A stretch of DNA of 64,000 nucleotides from Alviniconcha marisindica. Its lineage: Eukaryota; Mollusca; Gastropoda; Provannidae. The DNA is taken from positions 1,332,501 to 1,396,500 of the forward strand of contig JABMCL010003271.1 in the NCBI GenBank assembly GCA_018857735.1, written 5' to 3'. The notes under the pieces are model-generated. The model ran no database searches. It was not told the DNA's origin and saw only the letters and a list, made by a program, of their open reading frames with translations. A program made the position numbers and the translations under genes. Positions 56,176 to 64,000 of this stretch are shown piece by piece; position 1 is the stretch's first letter, and every line of letters begins with the position of its first letter.

Positions 56176-57330
56176 ACTAGCTCAGTACTAGCAGCCAACA
56201 TCGCCACGACTATGATGGGCTTGCGAAACTGCTGCCGTGACGAGGTGAATGGCCGAGGCCACGTGGCGCTCCGCACTGGTTTGAGACTCGCTCGGACTGA
56301 ATTCGACCAAGTTGACTGTGCGGCTACTGCCAAAAGATTTGGCTGGTCATGCTCAGACAATAAAATAAACGTACATTCATTTTGTCGCTCTAAACTAAGA
56401 ATTCTCAATGTGCTCTACAAAGCTAATAATTTAAGCGCTTTCAAAACTGCAACATAAAAAACTGAAATGGCGTTGGAAAAAATGCTGAGTTTACTATGGG
56501 ACACTTGACAATTATTGGCACTATCAATCTGACGTAATTAGACTGAGGTGACATATATAGACAATTTGAAAGACCAGTCTGTGACCACTCAAGTGAAAGA
56601 CCAATTTTACTCACCTTGACGGTACATTCTGTCAGTGCTGCAGATGAAACTGTAAATGTGAAAGCAAAATTTGAACTCACCGTATTTTGACACAAATCTC
56701 ATTTGCATACGGGTCTGTTTCCATTTGAAAGGGGGGGTGATTGGTCATGTAGTTCATGCTTTCTAGGCACTTTTCCGCACAAAACCCAAACCTGTCACCC
56801 CCTTCCGATCAGCTATCCCGGCCGCAGCCTCAGTAGGCGACAAGTGGCGATCTTTTCCACGGACATCACGTGCCAAATAGGATTTGGTCCACGAGTTCGA
56901 GTTCACTTCGCCGTGAACTTAACCCTTTCCCTCTCTTGAGGACGTTAGTGTCAGTGATGGCATTGGCCATAGAGCTTTTCCCATTTACTTATTTGATGTC
57001 GTATAGTGACGAGCTGCTTGGGTTCCAATAATTTATTCTGTGCAGCCCCATACGGAGAACAACTGTCCGTCAAACTTAACGTTTCTGGTTTACTAAGACT
57101 CGCTTTGGGGCCATTCTTCTGAGGAACTAGAACCGGTAGTACGAACACCTCGGCAAGGAAAGGGTTTTAAATGCTCTCCTTCTCTCTCCATTTTTTTTTT
57201 TTTTAACATCAAGTTGGGGTTCCATTTTTTCAGTCTTGTTCAAGTTATTCACATTCTTCGTGTTTCTGTGCATTCAAAACTTACCTCTACAAACAACATA
57301 CCACAACAAGTGTCGATTTCCGTCTTCTCT
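56176..57330 (-). repeat. X repeat between arms Y' and Z'
   Basis: Near-complete inverse of the 32352-33435 copy plus the 33925-33970 flank, joined without the ~480 bp present there. It separates the zinc-finger exons from E1' in the minus-strand gene copy. Confidence 0.85.
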
Positions 57331-57475
57331 TTCTGTGGACAACAATGATTACAAGCAATTCAAACCACAGAAAAGCCAAACAGCAAGTCCTACTTTACAC
57401 ACACACAGAGCATGGAACAGCAGCTGTAATGGTTCAATGTCAAGGTCACTGAATGTTCATCCAAATGGGACTGAC

Positions 57476-57580
57476 CTGGGTCATGGTCTTTGTACAACTT
57501 GTAGTGGCGGTGCAGCCACCCCTCCCTCGCATATGATTTGCCACAGGTGGAACACTGGTGGCGGTCCCACCTGTGGCATC
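57476..57580 (-). pseudogene. Inverted-copy zinc-finger exon E4' (ligand lost)
   Basis: 105 bp, phase 1, splice sites as in E4. It reads CHRWDRHQCSTCGKSYAREG, then WLHRHYKLYKDHDP. The fourth zinc ligand Cys of E4 is Tyr here, although a His three residues on could serve at an unusual spacing. The frame is open and the joins to neighbouring phase-1 exons would hold. Confidence 0.7.
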
Positions 57581-57605
57581 CTGTAAATTAAAACATTCAC
57601 TGTAC

Positions 57606-57734
57606 CAGTTGATCCACTCCAGTATAACAGGCATGCTGATGTTGTGTCCTTTTTGTAATGGTGGCGGAGCCACCCCTCCCTCTGATACTGCTTGCCACAT
57701 GTGGCGCAGCTGTGGTGGTCATTTCTGCAGCAGC
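57606..57734 (-). CDS. Extra zinc-finger exon, only in the inverted copy
   Basis: Acceptor GTTTTAATTTACAG and a possible GTACAG donor bound 129 bp with symmetric phase 1. It reads CCRNDHHSCATCGKQYQREG, then WLRHHYKKDTTSACLLYWSG. The C-x2-C...GK.Y..EGWL..H frame clearly matches E4, but the fourth ligand spacing is long (H-x8-C). Its 3' part is the same sequence as the adjacent exon remnants, suggesting they are copies with the finger core deleted. Status (functional, alternative or decayed) cannot be judged. Confidence 0.55.
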
Positions 57735-57922
57735 CTGTAAATTAAAACATTCACTGTACCATTTGATCCACTCCAGTATAACATGCATGCTGATGTATCC
57801 TTCGACAGCCTGTAAATTAAAACATTCACTGTACTATTTGATCCACTCCAGTACAACATGCATGCAGATGTTGTCTCCAATTAGGACAAGTGGAAGCTGC
57901 ACTGTGGAACAGCGCTCCCGTT

Positions 57923-59394
57923 AAGAAACTCCTCAACAATTCCATCTCTAGCAAATGAAAAAAACAATACAATTTATAGGGGTAGTCTTGAGCAAAATGC
58001 AATTTCCAGTTTTGCTGATCCAAATGGTAATAATGAAAATTAGACTGAGGATTGTTCTCTCTCTGTATATAGACGGGAAGTTTTGCATCACATGCTTTAT
58101 ATTGTTGAAGCTGTATAATTTTGGTTCTGAAGACATTAAAGCAGACGGTGTTTAGACCCTGTGTTAGGGATCAAGCCAGCATTGATCACTGTGCTGTGTT
58201 TGTAATTCTGGTTGCTAGATTAGAAGATGTTCATAATTTGAGGTAAGTGTGTGCCCAGCAAGTACTGCAGGTATCAGTCCCAGAGATACAATATTTAAGT
58301 TTTGTAGATCATTACATGTGCTTAGTTCTCCAAATGTTCACAGGTAAGTTTGCCTAATAAACATGGCAGGGAAGCTTGGGGGTGGGAGGGAAGGGGGGGG
58401 GGAGTGCAAGAAAGGTCTGTTTAATGGGGCTCAGTTGTTGTTTTTTAATTTTATTATTACCTCTTTTTCCATTAAACAGCTTGGGGTGGTGGGGGTTGGT
58501 TAAAAAAAAGGGGGGGGGGGTAAAAACTTGTTTGTTACAATGGCATCTTTCTCTTTTTGAATGGAAGGTTGAGCAACAAGATAGTGAACAATCACTTTAA
58601 TGAATGACAGTATGTTGGACAGGGAACCACATCTTTCTGTTCATCAGCCTAATGTTTTTTTTTTACCTCCTTGTGGGTCTATTGATTTTGTGTGTGTGTA
58701 CTGCATGAAAAGATTTTCATTGCTCAACATTTTTGTGCCATATTTATCTTGATAATACATGCACTGTTCCTGAGCGTGTTTGGGAATGAGAACAATGACA
58801 GTTTCTTTATGGTCCAGAAACAGCTATCGCCTCACACACTGTCAGCTCTGTCTTTAGATTGTGCCACTGTGCAGCTTTTACTAAGCCAGTTTGGGAGTGT
58901 ATACATGTGTGAGAGAGTTTGACTTTTATTTTTAGTTCCAGTTTACATATTGGGTTCTGTGTGTGCAATGTTTTTTTGTTTGTTTGTTTTTTTGGTTCGT
59001 TTTTTTTTCTAGCTGACTGCTGTGTAAATTCACTGATTTGAAATGTTCAGTCTGACTTGGCATGTTGGACAGACACTTGACATTGGATGATGGGTTAAAT
59101 TTGCATTGTTACAGATGGTACTCTCCACTGTGGTAATTCAGAGAAGAGTACCAAGTGTAAAAATGAAAATATCCATTGCCAGGTGTCTGTGGCATGGCAA
59201 AAAGGCATCAGTTGATTGGTCTGTTTTGTTCAGAAAATGCTGTACGTAGCTCACATGTTTTGTACTGGTATAGTGTGTGCTTTGTAGTCACAGATGGGTG
59301 AATAAGGATGATTTGTTAATGAGTTACATGGATGTGCTTGTGTTCAGTTTTACTGATATTTACTTTCTGACCTCCGCCCCATTCCCTCATTGGA
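57923..59394. other. Non-coding DNA with G-runs
   Basis: No supported exon. G-rich runs at about 58390-58402 and 58509-58521; T-rich tracts near 58970-59010. Confidence 0.4.
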
Positions 59395-59632
59395 GAAGAG
59401 GGGAAAAAGTGAGAGAGAAAAAAGAAGGAAAAAAGTGAGAGAAAAAATAAGAAAAAATATGAAGACAAAAAAAGCAACAATGAAAAGAGAAGAAAGAAGA
59501 GAGAAAAGAGAAGAAAGAAAAAGAAAAAAATGAAAATGGGGGAGAACAGTGTGAAATGAGACTAAGTAAAACAACAACAAAAGAAACAAAAATTGGAGGG
59601 AATAAATGTAGAGAACAACAACAAAAGAAAAA
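59395..59632. repeat. Purine-rich (GAAAA/GAGA) tract
   Basis: Almost pure A/G on the plus strand. The Phe/Leu minus frame is a by-product. Confidence 0.85.
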
Positions 59633-59758
59633 CCAGCTGAATTGTGCTCCTGAGGTGTGTGTATTATTATTCTGGTTTGGTGTTTACACTGCAGCTGAAT
59701 TGTGCTCCTGATGTGTGTGTGTTATTATTCTGGTTTGGTGTTTACACTGCAGCTGAAT
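59633..59758 (+). repeat. ~60-bp tandem duplication
   Basis: GCTGAATTGTGCTCCTGA through TTGGTGTTTACACTGCA occurs twice, with a partial third start before the next array. Confidence 0.85.
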
Positions 59759-59782
59759 TAGCACACCAGCGACAACTCGGGT

Positions 59783-61520
59783 TGATAATGTACTCACCCT
59801 GATATGACTTGCACAGTCAACTGGGATAATATAATCCACCTGATATGACCTACGCAGTTGACAGGGATAATATACGCACCCTGATATGACCTATGCAGTC
59901 AACAGGGATAATATACTCGCCCCGATATGACCTACGTGGTTGACAGGGATAATAACTCCCCCTATGCAGTCAACAGAGATAATATACTCACCCCAATATG
60001 ATCTATGCAGGGATAATACTTAATACACTTGCCCTATGCAGTTGACAGGGATTATGTATTCACCCTATGCAGTCGACAGGGATAATATACTCGCCCCGAT
60101 ATGACCTATGCAGTCAACAGGGATAATATTCTCACCCTATGCAGTCGACAGGGATATACTCGCCCCGATATGACCTACACAGTCAACAGGGATACTCACC
60201 CTACGCAGTCAACTGGGATAATATACTCGCCCCAATATGACCTGTGCAGTCAACAGGGATAATATACTCACTCTATGCAGTCGACAGGGATAATATATTC
60301 ACCCCAATATGATCTACGCAGTCAACAGGGATAATAGTTAATACACTTACCCTAAGCAGTTGACAGGGGTTATATATTCACCCTATGCTGTCAACAGGGA
60401 TAATATACTCGCCCCGATATGACCTACACAGTCAACAGGGATACTCGCCCTACGCAGTCAACTGGGATAATATACTCACCCTGATATGACCTATGCAGTC
60501 AACAGGGATAATATACTCACCCTGTGCAGTCGACAGGGATAATATACTCACCCCAATATGATCTACGCAGTCAACAGGGTTAATAGTTACTACACTTACC
60601 CTACGCAGTTGACAGGGATTATATATTCACCCTATGCAGTCAACAGGGATAATATACTCACCCTGATATGACCTATGCAGTCAACAGGGTTAATAGTTAC
60701 TACACTTGCCCTACACAGTTGACAGGGATTATATATTCACCCTATGCAGTCAACAGGGATAATATACTCACCCCGATATGACCTATGCAGTCAACAGGGT
60801 TAATAGTTACTACACTTACCCTACACAGTTGACAGGGATTATATATTCACCCTATGCAGTCAACAGGGATAATATACTCACCCCGATATGACCTATGCAG
60901 TCAACAGGGTTAATAGTTACTACACTTACCCTACACAGTTGACAGGGATTATATATTCACCCTATGCAGTCAACAGGGATAATATACTCGCCCCGATATG
61001 ACCTATGCAGTCAACAGGGATAATATACTCACCCTATGCAGTCAACTGGGAGAATATACTCACCCCGATATGACCTATGCAGTCAACAAGGATAATATAC
61101 TCACCCTATGCAGTCAACTGGGATAATATACTCACCCCGATATGACCTATGCAGGATAATGACAAGGATAATATACTTGCTCTACGCAGTCGATGGGGAT
61201 AATGTACTCACCCTATGCAGTTGACAGGGATAATATACTCACCCCAATATGACCTATGCAGTCAACAAGGATAACATATTCAACCCCAATATGACATGCG
61301 CAGTCAACAGGGATGATATACTCGCCCTACGCAGTCAACGGATAATATACTCACCCTATGCAGTTGACAGGGATAATATCCTTGCCCTACACAGTCAACA
61401 GAGATAATATACTCACCCTATGTAGTCGACAGGGATAATATACTCGCCCTGATATGACCTACGCAGTTGACAGGGATAATATACTCGCCCGATATGACCT
61501 ACACTATCACAGTCAATGGG
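59783..61520 (+). repeat. Complex minisatellite with 110-bp higher-order period
   Basis: Built from variants of TGCAGTCAACAGGGATAATA, TACTCACCC and GATATGACCTA. GTTAATAGTTACTACACTTA starts at 60579, 60689, 60799 and 60909, an exact 110-bp higher-order period of near-identical units. Elsewhere units of about 27 and 41 bp mix. No gene. Confidence 0.95.
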
Positions 61521-61779
61521 GTATTAAAAGCCAGTAACCACTCAATCATATCATCAGTCTTTAAAGATGAATTCTGTTACCACAACTCTTTTTAATTTTT
61601 ATACAGTGCTCAGAATGTAACCATATTTTTAGTACTTGCTATGATCTTCCATGAAGGAAAGACGTTTCCTGCCAGTTTAAAGGCAGGCACAGATAGTGTG
61701 ACGAATAGTTTGCCTAATGCATCAGTACTCCTATCCTGCTGATGACTTGCCACTGACGATGGACTTGACCAGAAGAACA

Positions 61780-62150
61780 GTTAATTGCGCTGAACATCAC
61801 TGGTGGTACTGGCCCAGATTGGAAAGCAGGGGATGGTGCACTCACTCATTGAGAGGGGGGGGGGGGGGGTGCAAGTCGGTGTGCAGTGAACCAGTACAGT
61901 TGCACTTAACATCAATGATGGTGCTAGCCCGGATTGGGAGGCAGGGGATGGTGCGCACACTCGTAGGGGAGTGCACGGCATCCTTGAGCTGACCACTGGG
62001 TGGGTGTGTATGAGTTGGTTTGCGGTGAACCAGTACAGTTGCACTTAACATCGATGATGGTGCTAGCCCGGATTGGGAAGCGGGAGATGGTGCGCACACT
62101 CGTAGGGGAGTGCACGGCATCCTTGAGCTGACCATGGGGTGAATTGGTTT
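61780..62150 (+). repeat. ~139-bp tandem repeat, 2.5 copies
   Basis: GAACCAGTACAGTTGCACTT starts at 61888 and 62027; a more diverged first copy lies at about 61793. Contains a short G-run (61856-61869). The minus frames across it are repeat products. Confidence 0.85.
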
Positions 62151-62399
62151 GGCCTTAACCAGCAATGACAGCACCAGCATTGTGTTCACTGTGCACAGGA
62201 AGGGGATGTTGGCAAGACATGTATGGTAATTGATCCTGTTCTGTCTGGTAACTGAGCGAAGATGTTCGCTGCCTGCATGGTTCAGGATGGATAGTTGGTG
62301 GTGTGATGAGGGTGACTGGTAATGCCATGCCATTTCTAAAACCATTCATTGTGTGTAAAAATGGACTGTTGACAAAGAATGGCTGTGATCGGTGACTGT

Positions 62400-63560
62400 T
62401 GTTGGCAACACCATTTCAGTGGACACTCAGTGTGTGCGTGTGTGTGTGTGTAAAACTATGTGGACCAGACTGGTGGTGAATGGTGATCCCTCACGGCAGC
62501 TCCATTTCAGTGGACACTCGGTGTGTGTGTAAAACTGGTTGGACCAGACTGGTGATGAATAGTGATTCCTTACAGCAACACAATTTCAGTAAACATTCAT
62601 GGTGTACATGTAGTTTGCAAGACATATACAAGTGATTTCTGAATGATTTCTGATGGTGACACCATTTCACTGGATATTCACTGTGTGCTTGGAGTCATAG
62701 TGACTGTGAGATATAGTGGCTGGTGATCTCTGATGGCAACACCGTTTCACTGGATATTCACTGTGTGCTCGAGTTGTAGTGACTGAGAGACATAGTGGTT
62801 GGTGATCTCTGATGTCAACACCGTTTCACTGGATATTCACTGTGTGCTTGGAGTCATAGTGACTGTGAGATATAGTGGCTGGTGATCTCTGATGGCGACA
62901 CCGTTTTACTGGATACTCACTGTGTGCTTGAGTCGTAGTGACTGTGAGACATAGTGGTTGGTGATCTCTGATGTCAACACCGTTTCACTGGATATTCACT
63001 GTGTGCGTCAAACTGGTGAGGCACAGCAGTGACTGATCGTTCCTCATGACAACCCCATTTCAGTGGACATTCACTGTGTGCATGAAGCATGGCAGAGTGG
63101 TGATATCTGATGGCAACACCATTTCAGTGGACATTCACTGTGTGCATGAAACATTGTGGGAGCACCGAGACATGACAGTCACTGATGATTCCTGATGGCA
63201 TGGCAGAGACCTGTGATACTAGATCGCAACATGTTGGTGGACAGTTATTGTGTGTGTGAAACATAGTGAGAGATGGCAGTGACCGAAGCTTCCTGATGCC
63301 AGCAACATTTCACTGTGTGCATGAAACGTTGGTGAGATGTGGAGGAGACTGCTGTGATATCCGATGGCAGCACTATTTCTGTGGATATTTACTGTGTGCA
63401 TAAAACGGGTGACAGTAGTGTGACTTGTGATTCTTATGGCGTGGCAGAGACTGGTGATGGCAACACCATTTCACTGGACATTCACTGTAGGCATAAACTG
63501 TTGGTGAGACACAGCAGAGACTGGTGGTCCTGTTGGCAACACCATTTCAGTGTACCTTCT
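62400..63560 (+). repeat. ~79-bp degenerate tandem repeat
   Basis: GATCTCTGATG.CAACACCGTTTCACTGG starts at 62725, 62804, 62884 and 62963 (79, 80, 79 bp). Flanking units on both sides keep ACACCATTTCAGTGGACATT and CACTGTGTGCATGAAAC but vary in length. The 181-residue plus frame at 63339-63884 begins inside it and is not supported. Confidence 0.85.
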
Positions 63561-64000
63561 ATTTTGTGCATACAGTATGGGTGGCGAGACCAGGCAGTGT
63601 CTGTAGCTTTACGTAACACCAGTGATCTGTGGTTTTCCATATTTGGTAAACAAACTGCAAAGCTGAGTGATTGCTCCATGCATGCTCTGTGCGTGCACAA
63701 ACATTACTCAAGCTTAAAAGTTGAGCAATATATGAAAAACTCTTACTGTACACAGGTGCAAGCTTTAAAGTCACAGAATCTTTACGGGTCTGAGGTTCAC
63801 TTGTCTGGCTCTGTTCAACATACAGTCAGTCGTATGCCTACACTACAACACATGAAAAACGTGCATTTTTACAAAAATTGCTAGTTGTGTCAATATATAT
63901 ATATATATGCATATGACTCTATGAGTGAAACGGTTCAGTTTCAGATGACACAAAACTGGTGCAGTTCAGTGAGCCATTGATACAGTTTTGAAATGCCAGT
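63561..64000. other. Non-coding right end
   Basis: No recognisable gene. A short AT run lies at 63892-63907. Confidence 0.4.

Larger units (their letters stand above)
57335..57922 (-). repeat. Arm Z' with zinc-finger exon units
   Basis: Inverse of 44701-45150 with one extra exon unit. Four copies of a module ending GAATGTTTTAATTTACAG on the minus strand, each providing a ready-made acceptor. Confidence 0.85.

Noticed and set aside
63339..63884. 181-residue plus-strand frame
   Set aside because: Starts in the 79-bp repeat; composition and low complexity fit repeat DNA.

Overview
The window looks like a repeat-rich animal nuclear contig, most likely from a mollusc (probably a marine gastropod). 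There is no bacterial-style gene packing. Tiny exons have GT..AG splice sites, LINE and SINE retroelements are present, TG/TC/AT microsatellites are long, and several minisatellite and satellite arrays occur. The species call is inference; the eukaryotic call is direct. Most long open frames are simple-repeat artefacts.

Layout. 0-9 kb: AT-rich non-coding DNA, a Tx1/L1-like LINE fragment, the first copy of a 1.65-kb dispersed repeat, a CR1/L2-like LINE 3' end, large TG tracts and one candidate terminal exon (8255-8414). 9.3-15.2 kb: minisatellite, a TIR end and a ~290-bp satellite array whose sequence looks badly polished, then a 44-nt poly-G and a 38-nt poly-C. 15.7-27.5 kb: a tandem, minus-strand triplication of an LDL-receptor class A (LDLa) exon. 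It is split by a 4.1-kb LINE with an 11-bp target duplication and by a 5.6-kb block bounded by perfect TIRs that carries the second satellite array. Uninterrupted paralogous units preserve both empty sites. 27.5-36.3 kb: SINEs, an inverted repeat holding a SINE, a 30-bp GC-rich minisatellite, the 'X' repeat and a fold-back MITE.

36.5-49.5 kb (+ strand): the best host gene. It is a chain of small exons, almost all symmetric phase 1 (1-1), reading in one frame across a basic/acidic linker, a KRIKIEE stretch with a SUMO-type IKIE motif, a C2HC zinc finger, an Arg/Glu coiled-coil segment and a 112-codon Cys- and Pro-rich last exon ending at 49527. A 2.2-kb TIR element and the second 1.65-kb repeat copy lie in its introns. 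53.1-57.9 kb (- strand): an inverted partial copy of the same gene with exon order rearranged (zinc-finger exons now upstream) and an extra zinc-finger exon, interspersed with X repeats; the last exon is missing. 58-64 kb: non-coding, dominated by minisatellites, including a 1.7-kb array with a 110-bp higher-order period.

The main story is exon modularity plus transposition: phase-1 exon families (LDLa and zinc finger) have been duplicated, inverted and interrupted, and the copies allow each event to be ordered.
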